In this document: in pieces, positions 8,810-18,781 of the stretch
Layout of the letters: each line of letters begins with the position of its first letter
Numbering within the stretch: position 1 is the first letter of the stretch
Assembly (NCBI GenBank): GCA_007122875.1
Contig: SKSS01000080.1
Coordinates: 1 to 37,241 of the forward strand
Origin: Salinarchaeum sp.
GTDB lineage: Archaea; Halobacteriota; Halobacteria; Halobacteriales; QS-1-68-20
DNA: 37,241 nt
Direction of reading: 5' to 3'
Position numbers and translations under genes: made by a program
The notes under the pieces: model-generated
What the model was told of the DNA's origin: nothing
Seen by the model: the letters and a program-made list of their open reading frames with translations, nothing else
The model's database searches: none

Positions 8810-9883
8810 ATGGGTGGGGAACTGCTTGTCTATGGGTCGTACGGCTACACGGGATCGCTGATCGCTCGACGGGCGGTCGCCGAGGGGATGTCGCCGATTC
8901 TCGCCGGTCGGCGGGCGGAACCGGTCGAACGACAGGCGACGATGCTCGACTGTGACCACCGCGTGTTCAGCCTCGATCATCCGGCGATCGTCGAGGAGGC
9001 GATCGAGGATGCCGACGTGCTCGTGAACTGCGCCGGGCCGTTTGCGGACACCGCGAGGTCGCTCGTCGAAGCCTGTCTGCGGACCGGAACCGAGTACCTG
9101 GACATCACTGGCGAGTACCGCGTGCTGGAGTCGATCGCCGAACGGGACCGCGAGGCCGAGCGCGCCGAGATCACGCTCCTTCCCGGCGTCGGGTTCACCG
9201 TGGCGGTCACCGACTGTCTGGCCGCCCTTCTCGACGCGGAGCTATCGTCGGCGACCCACCTCGAGCTGGGGGTCGATCACGGTGGAACGGCTTCCGCGGG
9301 GACTGCGAAGTCGGGGATAGAGGGGCTACGTACCCCCGGTGCGGTCCGCGAGCAAGGGGCGATCCGCGAGGTGCCGGCCGCCTGGCGGCGACGCGAGATC
9401 GACTTCGGCGACGGACCGCGCACGGCCGTGACGATCCCGACCGGCGACGTGTCGACGGCGTACTACTCGACCGGCATTCCGAACGTCGAGACGTACGTCA
9501 CCGTTCCCGAGCGGGCCGCGTGGGCGATGGAACGAACCCGCTGGGCGACGCCGATTCTCGCTGCTGGACCCGTCCAGCGCCTGTTGAAGCGGACCGCCGA
9601 CGTGCTGGTGTCGCCCCCGTCGTCGGACGACCGCGCTGCAGGAGGGTGTCGCGTGTGGGGAGAGGTGGTTGACGACGACGGGAACGTCGCCGATGGACGG
9701 CTGCGCACGCCCGATCCGTTCGACGTGACGACGGACACCGCAGTCGAGGCCGCTCGGCGAGTGCTCGATGGCGACGTTTCACCGGGCTTCCAGACCCCGG
9801 CGTCCGCGTTCGGGCCGTCGTTCGCCCTCGAACTCGACGGTATCGAGGTGGAGGGTGCGGTAGCGTACGCAGGCGTCGAGTAG
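8810..9883 (+). CDS. Saccharopine dehydrogenase-like / trans-acting enoyl reductase family NAD(P)-binding protein
   Basis: LLVYGSYGYTGSLIARRAVAEGMSPILAGRR Rossmann motif; VLVNCAGPFADTARSLVEACLRTGTEYLDITGE. Confidence 0.9.
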   Translation: MGGELLVYGSYGYTGSLIARRAVAEGMSPILAGRRAEPVERQATMLDCDHRVFSLDHPAIVEEAIEDADVLVNCAGPFADTARSLVEACLRTGTEYLDITGEYRVLESIAERDREAERAEITLLPGVGFTVAVTDCLAALLDAELSSATHLELGVDHGGTASAGTAKSGIEGLRTPGAVREQGAIREVPAAWRRREIDFGDGPRTAVTIPTGDVSTAYYSTGIPNVETYVTVPERAAWAMERTRWATPILAAGPVQRLLKRTADVLVSPPSSDDRAAGGCRVWGEVVDDDGNVADGRLRTPDPFDVTTDTAVEAARRVLDGDVSPGFQTPASAFGPSFALELDGIEVEGAVAYAGVE

Positions 9884-9914
9884 CTGTGCGATTCGATGCG
9901 GACGCAGGTGTCGA

Positions 9915-11174
9915 TCAGTCGGGGCGTTCGTCGGCCGTCTCCGAGTCGCGGTCGAGCAACTCGTCGGCGAGCATCGGAAGGAACGTCCCGATGTCGGTGA
10001 CCATCCCGATCGCCTGTGCACTGCCCCGGTCGAGCAACTGCGTGACGGTGGCCGGGTTGATGTCGACGCAGACGGTCTTCGTCGTCGAGGGAAGGCAGTT
10101 CCCGACGGCGACCGAGTGGAGAAGCGTCGAGAGCATGAGGACGATGTCGGCCTCCTGGGCCTGTGTTCGGATGGCGGCCTGTGCCTCGACGGCGTCGGTG
10201 ATCGTATCGGGGAGCGGCCCGTCGTCCCGGATCGAACCTGCGAGCACGTACGGGATGTCGTTCCGCACGCACTCGTACATCACGCCACCATCGACGATCC
10301 CTGCTTCGATGGCCTCCTCGATGCCGCCAGCGCGGACGATCTCGCTGATCGTGTAGATGTGGTGTTTGTGGCCCTTTCGAGGGTGTTCGAGCGATTCGGT
10401 GTCCACGCCGAGCGACGTTCCGTAGAGGTCGCGTTCGAGGTCGTGGACCGCGAATCCGTTCCCGGCGCTGATCGCGTCGACGTAGCCCGCCCGGACGAGG
10501 TCGGCGAGCGCGTTTCGCCCGCCCGCGTGGACGATGGCCGGCCCACAGACGACGAGGGCGGTTCCGTCGGCGTCCCGAACCGCCCGCAACTCGTCCGCAA
10601 TCTCCGCGATGAGCGAGGCGGAGGGTCGCTCGCTGGAGACGCCACCCTGCATGAACCCGAACGCGCTGTCGGCATCCCTGGGCCGCTCCGGCGGTTCGAC
10701 GCGGATTCCCGTCTCGCCCGTGACGACGAGGTCGCCTTCCTCGATGGCGTTGAGGACCTTCGTTCGAACCCGAGGTTCCGAATCCGCACGCTCGACGACG
10801 AGCGCACAGTCCATCTCGGCGTCCTCGACGCTGATCCACTCGCCGTCGAGACGAACGAACGTCGGGTGATTCGTCGTCGAGTAGAAGTTCAGCGGGACGA
10901 CACCGTCCTCGGGCGCGGGTTCGACCGTCGCGTCTCGTGGATCGGCGACCGTCGCGCCGTTCTGATTGAGTTCGTGGACGATCGCCCGGAGGTCGGCCTC
11001 CGAGTCGGCCGTCACGGCCATTCGACAGTACGACTCCTCGTGTTTGTGACGGCCGACCTCGAACTGCTCGACGTCGAACTCGCCACCCATGTCCATGACG
11101 ATCCCGAAACACCGGCCCATCATCCCGGAATCGATGATGTGGCCCTCCAGTTCGACCGTCCGCATCACTACCAT
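9915..11174 (-). CDS. TIGR00300-type LOR/SDH bifunctional protein (archaeal ornithine cyclodeaminase-like)
   Basis: MVVMRTVELEGHIIDSGMMGRCFGIVMDMGGEFDVEQFEVGRHKHEESYCRM...; ALVVCGPAIVHAGGRNALADLVRAGYVDAISAGNGFAVHDLERDLYGTSLG. Confidence 0.85.
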   Translation of the reverse strand: MVVMRTVELEGHIIDSGMMGRCFGIVMDMGGEFDVEQFEVGRHKHEESYCRMAVTADSEADLRAIVHELNQNGATVADPRDATVEPAPEDGVVPLNFYSTTNHPTFVRLDGEWISVEDAEMDCALVVERADSEPRVRTKVLNAIEEGDLVVTGETGIRVEPPERPRDADSAFGFMQGGVSSERPSASLIAEIADELRAVRDADGTALVVCGPAIVHAGGRNALADLVRAGYVDAISAGNGFAVHDLERDLYGTSLGVDTESLEHPRKGHKHHIYTISEIVRAGGIEEAIEAGIVDGGVMYECVRNDIPYVLAGSIRDDGPLPDTITDAVEAQAAIRTQAQEADIVLMLSTLLHSVAVGNCLPSTTKTVCVDINPATVTQLLDRGSAQAIGMVTDIGTFLPMLADELLDRDSETADERPD

Positions 11175-11292
11175 GGGGAGCCCTTGGTCGCTCGGGTACG
11201 TCAATGTGTCCGCACCGGGAAGGGAGCACGGGCCGGCTCTCGACTGGCCGATCGGTGCCTTTACCCTCCCTCCACCTGTTGCCTGCGACCAC

Positions 11293-12963
11293 ATGCCAAA
11301 CGGAGCCGAGCGATTGCTCGAAACGCTCGACGCCCACGGAGTCGAGTACGTCTTCGGCGTCTGTGGCGACACGAGCGTCGGGTTCTATCGTGCCTTCGAG
11401 CGAACGGACGCGGACATCGAACACGTCCTCGCACGGGACGAGCGGAGCGCGTCGTACATGGCCGACGCGTACGCCCGGTTCTCCGGGAAACCCGGCGTCA
11501 CGGAGGGACCGAGCGGCGGCGGCGCGACGTATCTCCTGCCGGGGCTTGCGGAGGCCGACGACTCCTGCGTTCCCGTCGTCGGCTTGAACACGACGGTCCC
11601 GGTCGCGTATCGCAACCGGGGGGTACTCACGGAGTTAGATCAGGCCAGTCTGCTCGACGGCGTGACGAAGTGGAACGCCTCGGTCGATCACCCGGAGGCG
11701 ATCCCTCGGATGGTCAGGCGCGCGTTTCAGGAGGCGACCAGCGGTCGACCGGGAGCGACCCATCTCTCGCTCCCGATGGACGTTCTCGATGGCGTGTGTG
11801 ATTCCGACGCATACGCCAACCCGGACGCAATCCGGTATCCGGCGTACCGGTCCCTCCCCGACGACGACAGAATCGACCGCGCCGCGGAAGTGATCGAAGG
11901 GAGCGAGCGACCCCTGATCGTCGCCGGCGGTGGCGTCCACTCCTCGCGGGCGTGGGAGGAGCTTCGAGCGTTCGCCGAACAGGTCGGTGTTCCCGTCGCA
12001 CAGACGCTCTCCTCGGTTGGATGCGTCGGCGACAGCCCATATTCGATCGGCGTCGTCGGCGAGAACGGATCCCGGGCGTACGCCAACGAGATGTTGGCTG
12101 AGGCCGACACCCTCCTGCTGTTCGGGACGGCCGTCGAGAGCGTCTGGACCGAAAAGTGGAGCCGGCCCGCCGACGGCGAGAAGCGGATCGTCCACGCCGA
12201 CGTTCACGCCGAGTCAATCGGCAAAAACTATCGCACTGAAGTCGCCCTTCCCGGCGACCTCCGGGCGATTCTCGACCGGCTGCTCGACGCCGTTGGACCG
12301 GACGAGAAGTGGGATGCGGACGCTATCGCCGCCCGACACGCGGAGTGGGTCGCCCCGTACGAGGAGCGCTTCGACGCCGACGAGTTCCCGCTCCGTCCGG
12401 AACGGCTGGTCGCCGGCGCGAACGAGGTGTTCAACGACGATGCGATCATCGTGTCCGATCCGGGGACGACGGTCCCGTACTTCGCCTCGCTGTACGAGTT
12501 CGTGCCGCCCGGACGGCACTGGGTCACCCCCCGAGCGCACGGTGCGCTCGGGTACGGTATCCCGGGTGTCGTCGGCGCACACTATGCACGGCCCGAGTCG
12601 CAGGTGATCGGACTCACCGGCGACGGCGGAGCCGGAATGTCGCTCGGCGAACTCGAAACCCTCGGACGGCTCGACGTTCCCGTGACCATCATCGTCGTGA
12701 ACAACGGCTCGTTCTCGTGGATCGAGGCCGGGCAGCGCAACTACGACGACTTCTCGTTCGCCGTCGACTTCGACGGGGTCGACTACGCGGGCGTGGCCGA
12801 GGAGATGGGAGTCTCCGGCCACCGAGTCCGAAACGCCGACGAGTACGAGGAGATCCTCGCCGAGGCCGTCGAACACGACGGACCGTCGCTCGTCGACCTC
12901 CCGACGAAGCCGCTTCCCGAGACCGAGGACGTGCCGGTCGACTGGCTCGAACCCGACGAGTGA
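11293..12963 (+). CDS. Thiamine pyrophosphate-dependent enzyme (acetolactate synthase large-subunit-like)
   Basis: MPNGAERLLETLDAHGVEYVFGVCGDTSVGFYRAF (PYR domain) and a C-terminal TPP motif GLTGDGGAGMSLGELETLGRLDVPVTIIVVNNGSFSW. Confidence 0.9.
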   Translation: MPNGAERLLETLDAHGVEYVFGVCGDTSVGFYRAFERTDADIEHVLARDERSASYMADAYARFSGKPGVTEGPSGGGATYLLPGLAEADDSCVPVVGLNTTVPVAYRNRGVLTELDQASLLDGVTKWNASVDHPEAIPRMVRRAFQEATSGRPGATHLSLPMDVLDGVCDSDAYANPDAIRYPAYRSLPDDDRIDRAAEVIEGSERPLIVAGGGVHSSRAWEELRAFAEQVGVPVAQTLSSVGCVGDSPYSIGVVGENGSRAYANEMLAEADTLLLFGTAVESVWTEKWSRPADGEKRIVHADVHAESIGKNYRTEVALPGDLRAILDRLLDAVGPDEKWDADAIAARHAEWVAPYEERFDADEFPLRPERLVAGANEVFNDDAIIVSDPGTTVPYFASLYEFVPPGRHWVTPRAHGALGYGIPGVVGAHYARPESQVIGLTGDGGAGMSLGELETLGRLDVPVTIIVVNNGSFSWIEAGQRNYDDFSFAVDFDGVDYAGVAEEMGVSGHRVRNADEYEEILAEAVEHDGPSLVDLPTKPLPETEDVPVDWLEPDE

Positions 12964-13036
12964 GGCTCCTCCCAATCGCTCGTCGGTGTGCGTGCACAGG
13001 CTACCCACACCGGCGCAGAGTGGACGAACAGGGACC

Positions 13037-13169
13037 ATGAGGGTTGACGAGCAGTACACACATTCATGAGGGTTGACGAGCAGTACACACATTCATGAGG
13101 GTTGACGAGCAGTACACACATTCATGAGGGTTGACGAGCAGTACACACATTCATGAGGGTTGACGAGCA
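13037..13169. repeat. 29-bp tandem repeat: four identical full units plus a 17-nt partial fifth unit
   Basis: Unit atgagggttgacgagcagtacacacattc starts at 13037, 13066, 13095 and 13124. The partial unit at 13153 diverges after gacgagca. Confidence 0.97.
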
Positions 13170-13180
13170 ATCCCAATGTA

Positions 13181-13450
13181 ATGAGTCGCTGGTTACGTAT
13201 CGGCGGTGGGATCGTCCTCGTTCTGGCACTCCTGTGGCTCGCCTGGACGATTCTCGGGATGATCCTCAGCTTCGTCTCCTGGCTGGTGAGCACGATCGTC
13301 ACGATCCTCGTGGTGCTCGTCCTCCTGTTGCTCGCGTACCTCTTGCTCTCGAAGCTCCTCGGCGGTAGCGGTGGCTCGGGAGGGTCGAGGTCGCAATCCC
13401 GGTCTCAGTCGACATCCCGCACACGCGAACGGGAGAAGATCCTCGAGTAG
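13181..13450 (+). CDS. Small membrane protein with two hydrophobic segments and a charged Ser/Arg-rich tail
   Basis: MSRWLRIGGGIVLVLALLWLAWTILGMILSFVSWLVSTIVTILVVLVLLLLAYLLLSKLLGGSGG..., ATG at 13181. Confidence 0.75.
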   Translation: MSRWLRIGGGIVLVLALLWLAWTILGMILSFVSWLVSTIVTILVVLVLLLLAYLLLSKLLGGSGGSGGSRSQSRSQSTSRTREREKILE

Positions 13451-14017
13451 TCAGCCGTCCCGAGTTCCGTCGTAAAGCGTCCTGAACGTCCCGTCAACGT
13501 AGACGTAGATCGAGTCACCGTGATACAGTCGCCGAAGCTCGAACGTCGTCGGCACGGTCCATCCGTGCTCCGTTCGGATCTCGAATCCGTTCTCGCTCCA
13601 CCGATGTTGGAACGTATTCTTGTCGAACTCCTCGGCGATCACGACGTAGTCGCGGATCGCCTTCACCCGAGCGGTGATGGTTCCGTCGGGATCCTCGTGG
13701 TTCTCGCGTCTCACCAGTGACGACAAGCCCCGATCGCGTGTCCTGACGGCACCGAACTCGATCTTGGTATCTCCTGCGTCGGGGAGGTCGTCTAGTTTCG
13801 CTTTCAGCGCGTCTCCACCCCGCACCTGACCGAACACGGTACCCCTTGGGAAGATGAGCGCGATCTCTCCGCCGTCCGTGCGTATCCGCCGGCGGTCGCC
13901 GACATCAGCAGCCGAATCGACTCCCGAGTTGGAGCCCGCACACCACCTCCGGCCGATACGACCACCACCGGAATCCGATTCCCGACCGGAATGACGCTCT
14001 GAATCGGTCACGATCAC
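13451..14017 (-). CDS. Hypothetical protein
   Basis: Open frame with acidic, coherent C-terminal composition (ITARVKAIRDYVVIAEEFDKNTFQHRWSENGFEIRTEHGWTVPTTFELRRLYHGDSIYVYVDGTFRTLYDGTRDG). GTG start uncertain (14011-14020). Confidence 0.6.
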   Translation of the reverse strand: MIVTDSERHSGRESDSGGGRIGRRWCAGSNSGVDSAADVGDRRRIRTDGGEIALIFPRGTVFGQVRGGDALKAKLDDLPDAGDTKIEFGAVRTRDRGLSSLVRRENHEDPDGTITARVKAIRDYVVIAEEFDKNTFQHRWSENGFEIRTEHGWTVPTTFELRRLYHGDSIYVYVDGTFRTLYDGTRDG

Positions 14018-14146
14018 CACTCCTCGGTCGCCCGCAGTAAACCCATCGCTCGGATCGATTCGACCGTCGACGACCTCTCGCCGATGCGACCGTCGACGAC
14101 CGCTTGTACCCCAAACGTTACCGTCCCACCGCCGATATCGGCCACC

Positions 14147-14752
14147 ATGACGACCTGGGACGATCGGTTTCGGGAGGGGAGATATCCGCGGAACCCCGAC
14201 CCGCCAGCGATCCTGCAACGGCTCGTTGGGACGTTTCCCGACGGACGCGCGCTCGACATCGCGACCGGCACCGGCCGGTGTTCGGTCTTCCTCGCCGAGT
14301 GCGGCTACGAAGTCGATGCGATTGACCGCTCACGAGAGGGGTTGAACATCGCCCGCGAGAACGCCGACGAGCGGGGCGTCGACGTGAACTGGATCCACGC
14401 CGACGCCCTCCGGTTTCCGTATCCCGAGTCGACCTACGACGTGATCACCGCCCGGTCGTTTCGGATTTACGACCGCCTCACCGACGTGAAGGAAGCGCTG
14501 GCTCCTGGCGGCGTCCTCTTTTATCAGGACCACATGCGAACGTCGGAGGGCGTAGACTACGGTCCGCCCGAACGGCGACGCGTCGGAGCGAACGACCTGC
14601 TCCATGCCTGCCTCGACCTCACCGTCCTCCACTATCGGGAGTTCAGAACGGGGGAGGGGAGCCATCGGGGAGCGTACGCCCAGATCGTCGCCAGGAAGTC
14701 GGACGGGGCCACACAGCCCCATCCTCACCGGGAGACGTTCGAGGGACCCTGA
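14147..14752 (+). CDS. Class I SAM-dependent methyltransferase
   Basis: MTTWDDRFREGRYPRNPDPPAIL...ALDIATGTGRCSVFLAECGYEVDAIDRSREGL; tellurite-resistance (TehB)-like layout. Confidence 0.88.
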   Translation: MTTWDDRFREGRYPRNPDPPAILQRLVGTFPDGRALDIATGTGRCSVFLAECGYEVDAIDRSREGLNIARENADERGVDVNWIHADALRFPYPESTYDVITARSFRIYDRLTDVKEALAPGGVLFYQDHMRTSEGVDYGPPERRRVGANDLLHACLDLTVLHYREFRTGEGSHRGAYAQIVARKSDGATQPHPHRETFEGP

Positions 14753-14764
14753 TCGATCGCCGGG

Positions 14765-15940
14765 TCACTCACGTTCGTCTCGGACCATCGCCTCGATTCG
14801 GTCGAACCCGAGTTCGAGGCGGTCGAGACTGTTCGCGAAGCTCAACCGAAGGTGGCCTTCTCCCCCGGCTCCGAACCCCTCTCCGGGAACGGTCACGACG
14901 CCGTACTCCCGACAGAGGCGCTTAGCGACGTCGAAGCTCGATCCGTCGAACGCGCTCACGTCCACGAATGCGTAGAAGCCCCCTTCGGGGTCCGGACACG
15001 AGAGCGTCGGAATCTCGGCCACCCGATCGCGGACGTAATCACGGCGTTCCTCGAACGCGCGGTACATCTCCTTGGCGGCGTCCTGCGGTCCCACGAGCGC
15101 CTCGACGGCGGCGTGCTGGGAGACGCTCGACGGACAGGTCGACGTTCCGGGATGAAGCTTCATCGCGCCGTTCACCACCGACTCCGGGCCGGCGAGCCAG
15201 CCGAGCCGCCACCCGGTCATGGCGTACTGCTTCGAGCAGGCGTTGACGTGAACGACGTTGTTCGCGTCGAGGTCGGCCGCGAGGCTCCGTCCGTCGCCGT
15301 CGAAGGCCAGGCTCGCGTACACTTCGTCGAGAATCACGTAGGCGTCGTGCTTGGCGGCAGCCTCGACGACCGCCGCCACCGGCTCCGGATCGTACACCTG
15401 GCTCGTCGGGTTCGATGGCGAATTGAGTATCACGCAGGCGGTTCGATCGCCGATTGCGTCGATCACCCGATCGACATCGAGGGCAAAGTCGTCCGTCGCG
15501 GAGTGGGGAATCTCGACTGGCGTCGCGTCAGTGAGTTTGATCTGCATCCGGTACTGTGGCCACGCGGGTGTCGGGACGACGACTTCCTCACCACGTCCGG
15601 CGACCGACAACAACGCGAGCAGGAGTGCTTCCGTCCCACCAGCGGTCGCCACTACGTCCTCGGGATCGATGGCGAGGTCGTGATCCCGCGCGGACTTCTC
15701 GGCGATCGCCTCTCTGAGGGCGGGAATGCCGGCGTTCGAGGTGTAGTGGGTGCCTCCACGATGGGCCGCCTCCATCGCGGCGTCGATGATGTGCTCGGGC
15801 GTGTCGAAGTCGGGTTCGCCGATCTCCAGCCGGACGAGGTCACCGCCCTGCTCCTCGGCGAGGTTGTACATCGTTCGAATGGGCGTCGGCTCGATGCTGG
15901 TCACACGCTCGGAGAGCGATGGCGACTCGCTGGCGGTCAT
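14765..15940 (-). CDS. PLP-dependent class I/II aminotransferase
   Basis: [14 protein letters not shown]..., [35 protein letters not shown] (PLP lysine region), [19 protein letters not shown]. Confidence 0.93.
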   Translation of the reverse strand: MTASESPSLSERVTSIEPTPIRTMYNLAEEQGGDLVRLEIGEPDFDTPEHIIDAAMEAAHRGGTHYTSNAGIPALREAIAEKSARDHDLAIDPEDVVATAGGTEALLLALLSVAGRGEEVVVPTPAWPQYRMQIKLTDATPVEIPHSATDDFALDVDRVIDAIGDRTACVILNSPSNPTSQVYDPEPVAAVVEAAAKHDAYVILDEVYASLAFDGDGRSLAADLDANNVVHVNACSKQYAMTGWRLGWLAGPESVVNGAMKLHPGTSTCPSSVSQHAAVEALVGPQDAAKEMYRAFEERRDYVRDRVAEIPTLSCPDPEGGFYAFVDVSAFDGSSFDVAKRLCREYGVVTVPGEGFGAGGEGHLRLSFANSLDRLELGFDRIEAMVRDERE

Positions 15941-16150
15941 ACCAAACCTCTACGGAGGACTCTATTAAAACGTATGTGTAGATTGTTGGACACGGTTCAA
16001 TTCCTCTGGAGAGACAGGGAACAAAAATCTGTTCACCCGACACCGGAATGTGGGGGAGACACACCGGTCGCTCAGTCGGAGTCGAATGCTCTCGGAACGA
16101 GGAGTGCTCTTTTCAGCGGTACAGTTGTCCCAAACTGAGTTTCCTGACTG

Positions 16151-18781
16151 TTGAGTTATCTTCAAGTCGATAGGGTCAGTGTTGCAAACGTGCCATTACA
16201 CGAAGCACGATCGATCGATCACCTGTATTCATCAGTCGCAGACTACGATCTCGTTCTCACGGCCGAAGCGCCGCTTGCGCTCGCCCTCGACAATCGCGTG
16301 CAGACACCTCGTATTGGCCGGTTATCGGCGACACCACGTAGCTACGCTGCTCAGAAGCTGTTTCCAGACGACATCCGACCGCTCTTTTCCGACGTGATCG
16401 AACGGACTGACCTCTCGTGGAAACAGGCCGTGAGAGCGCTCGAACTCTCGATTGATTGTTGGACTGCCACCGGCGACCGTGAAGCGATACTCGACTATCC
16501 AGCGTTCGACACGCCAGCAACGCAGACGATTGTGACGCTGCTGAACGAACTGGAGAGCAGTTATCTCGTCGCTGATCGGACGACGATCTCTGCGGAGCAC
16601 GATGTCGCCGTTGTCGACGAGCAACAACTTTCCACACTCGACCAGAAGGTGCTTCCACCACCGTCTGAGTACAGTTCTTACTCGTCACTAACTGACACGG
16701 AGATCGCGTTCCCCGAACTCCACATCTTTCCGTCAGCTACGTCGATCGTCTCAACGATCGTCGACCAGATCGACCCCGACACAGCCGATCAGTTCGGGAT
16801 CGTACTCGTCGAAGGAAGCCTGTACAGCGCGCTGATCGAATCCGCTCTCGACGCACAGGGAATACCGTATCGTGGCGGACCCGGGTTCGAAGAGGACGAG
16901 AACGTACGGGGACTCTTGCGGCTGTTGGAAACGGCGTTCGCCGGGTCGAATCAACGAGTGTCGGATATCCGACCCATCCTTACGACCGCTGGAATCGAGG
17001 TTCCCTGGGACGTGGACAACAGCCGGGTTGATTCGCTCGCTTCGGGACAGTTGGGGACCTACGACGAGTTTCGGGAGACCGTTGCGACCGGAACGTTTCG
17101 TGACACCCTTTCGGTCTACGAATCGATGGTTGACACGCGGCTCACGGAGCTTCGTCGAGAGCTTGATGAACTGGGGTTGCTGGACGAACCAGTAACAGAG
17201 GATCGGCTTACCCAGTTTCAGTACTACCTGGACGCGTTCACCGTTCCGACCGACACGAATGACCGTGACGGCGTGCTTTTGGCGGGCGCAACATCGACAG
17301 CGTACGTCGACAGACCGATCGTGTTCTACGTCGGTCTGGGTCCTGAATGGGCGCAGACGCCCCCGGACTATCCGTGGGTCGATCCCGAGGCGTTTCTCGA
17401 CGCCGATGTCGCACGGTTCGAACGGCTCCTTCAAAACGGCGAACAGCGATACTACTTCGTTCAGGAAACCCAGGCAGGAAGTGACGTAACGCCCTGTGTG
17501 TATCTTCGCCAGCTCCACGAGGAACCGTTTGAAACGTTCGGTGATCTGCCACACGAACGCTACGGCGGACGTGCACCCGGAACGCCGATCTCACCATTCT
17601 CGGCTCCGATGGTGACTGAGACGACGACAAAGCCAGTCACCACGATCAGCCAATCACGGCTCCAATCCCTCGCTAACGCCCCGAGAGACGCATACTTCGA
17701 TCGACTTGTGGAGACACCTGAGTCGCTTCCGATGGTTCGAGGGACTGTCCTCCACGAAGCGGCCGAGATCCACGTCTGTGATCCCACTGTACTCGGACCC
17801 CGGCGCGAGGACGTTCTCGATGCGATGTGCGCTCGGTTGGATCCTTACCTCGGTGATGCCGATCGAGCGGTTCAACGGACACGTCTGGCAGTCGGGCTGG
17901 ACGCTGTTGTCGCGTTCTTACAACAGAACCCACCGGAAGAGGTGGAGTACGAGACGTACGACTTCCGGAACCAGGAGAACGAACTTGCAGCCGAACTCGG
18001 GGTCGAACTCGATTCACCGATCACCGAGCGGTGGTTCGCGTCACCATCAATCGGCGTCCACGGCTACGTCGACCTGCTACAAAACGCCACGGCGCTCGTC
18101 GATTATAAGACCGGCAATAAGAACGACGCGTCGGCGATTCTCGATGCCGCGTCGATCGATCCGGTCGACGAGTATCCGGATTTCCAGGCACTCGTTTATC
18201 TCACAAAGCACAGAGAAGAACGTCCCGATGAGCGACTCCGGATACACTTCGTCCACTTGCTCTCCGGCGTTGAAGAGGCGGTTCACGGTACTCCCCTGGA
18301 TCCGGCCGACCTCGTGACGACACTCACCTACGTTCCCGCAACGTTCAGTGAGTTCGTCGCCAGCCGGGATACGTTCGAGGCAGTAACTGAGTACGCCGAT
18401 TCGAACGATCGATGCAAAGCCCTCCAACCGCTCGGTTACGAGGCGTATCGAGACTTTTTCGAAGCGAACGAACTTCCACGGGCCGGGGAAGACCCCTCGC
18501 GACGTGAGCGGGTAACGGAGCGGTTCGTCGAATACACACAGGAGCACGTTGGTGAGTACAAGTACGTCAGGGATGGCTGTGAGACGGTCATCGACGATCT
18601 CGACGACGTTCCGACCGGCTACGTTCTCACGTCCGATCTCGACGCCTTCGAAGCGTTCGTCGAGGAGCAACTCACCGCACTGAACGAGTATCGTGCGAGT
18701 CGATTCCCGGTCGCATACCGAGACGACGGGCCGAACTGGGATCGAGTTGACCACCGCGATCTGATCCTCACAGACCGATGA
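16151..18781 (+). CDS. AddB-like PD-(D/E)XK nuclease protein
   Basis: 876 aa, TTG start. C-terminal RecB-type nuclease: RGTVLHEAAEIHV...IGVHGYVDLLQNATALVDYKTGNK...DFQALVYLTKH. No Walker A visible. Stop overlaps the helicase ATG. Confidence 0.8.
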   Translation: MSYLQVDRVSVANVPLHEARSIDHLYSSVADYDLVLTAEAPLALALDNRVQTPRIGRLSATPRSYAAQKLFPDDIRPLFSDVIERTDLSWKQAVRALELSIDCWTATGDREAILDYPAFDTPATQTIVTLLNELESSYLVADRTTISAEHDVAVVDEQQLSTLDQKVLPPPSEYSSYSSLTDTEIAFPELHIFPSATSIVSTIVDQIDPDTADQFGIVLVEGSLYSALIESALDAQGIPYRGGPGFEEDENVRGLLRLLETAFAGSNQRVSDIRPILTTAGIEVPWDVDNSRVDSLASGQLGTYDEFRETVATGTFRDTLSVYESMVDTRLTELRRELDELGLLDEPVTEDRLTQFQYYLDAFTVPTDTNDRDGVLLAGATSTAYVDRPIVFYVGLGPEWAQTPPDYPWVDPEAFLDADVARFERLLQNGEQRYYFVQETQAGSDVTPCVYLRQLHEEPFETFGDLPHERYGGRAPGTPISPFSAPMVTETTTKPVTTISQSRLQSLANAPRDAYFDRLVETPESLPMVRGTVLHEAAEIHVCDPTVLGPRREDVLDAMCARLDPYLGDADRAVQRTRLAVGLDAVVAFLQQNPPEEVEYETYDFRNQENELAAELGVELDSPITERWFASPSIGVHGYVDLLQNATALVDYKTGNKNDASAILDAASIDPVDEYPDFQALVYLTKHREERPDERLRIHFVHLLSGVEEAVHGTPLDPADLVTTLTYVPATFSEFVASRDTFEAVTEYADSNDRCKALQPLGYEAYRDFFEANELPRAGEDPSRRERVTERFVEYTQEHVGEYKYVRDGCETVIDDLDDVPTGYVLTSDLDAFEAFVEEQLTALNEYRASRFPVAYRDDGPNWDRVDHRDLILTDR

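Noticed and set aside
9463-11801. Very long ORFs 9463..11424(-) and 10116..11801(+) overlapping the TIGR00300 gene
   Set aside because: Shadow ORFs of GC-rich haloarchaeal DNA: Arg/Gly/Pro-rich, no family motifs, and opposite or frame-shifted to a clearly conserved protein.
12214-13092. 292-aa minus-strand ORF and neighbours that read through the 29-bp repeat (CVYCSSTLMNVCTARQPS)
   Set aside because: Antisense to the TPP enzyme. The repetitive cysteine-containing peptide merely arises from reading the repeat in three frames.
13037-13169. CRISPR-like repeated 29-nt spacing
   Set aside because: The period equals the repeat itself: no unique spacers between units, no leader and no cas genes. 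It is a head-to-tail minisatellite.
15993-16011. cggttcaattcctctggag, resembling a tRNA T-arm/3' end and a possible second att boundary
   Set aside because: The T-stem does not pair (CACGG versus CCTCT) and it does not match the tRNA-Glu end, so it is probably coincidence.
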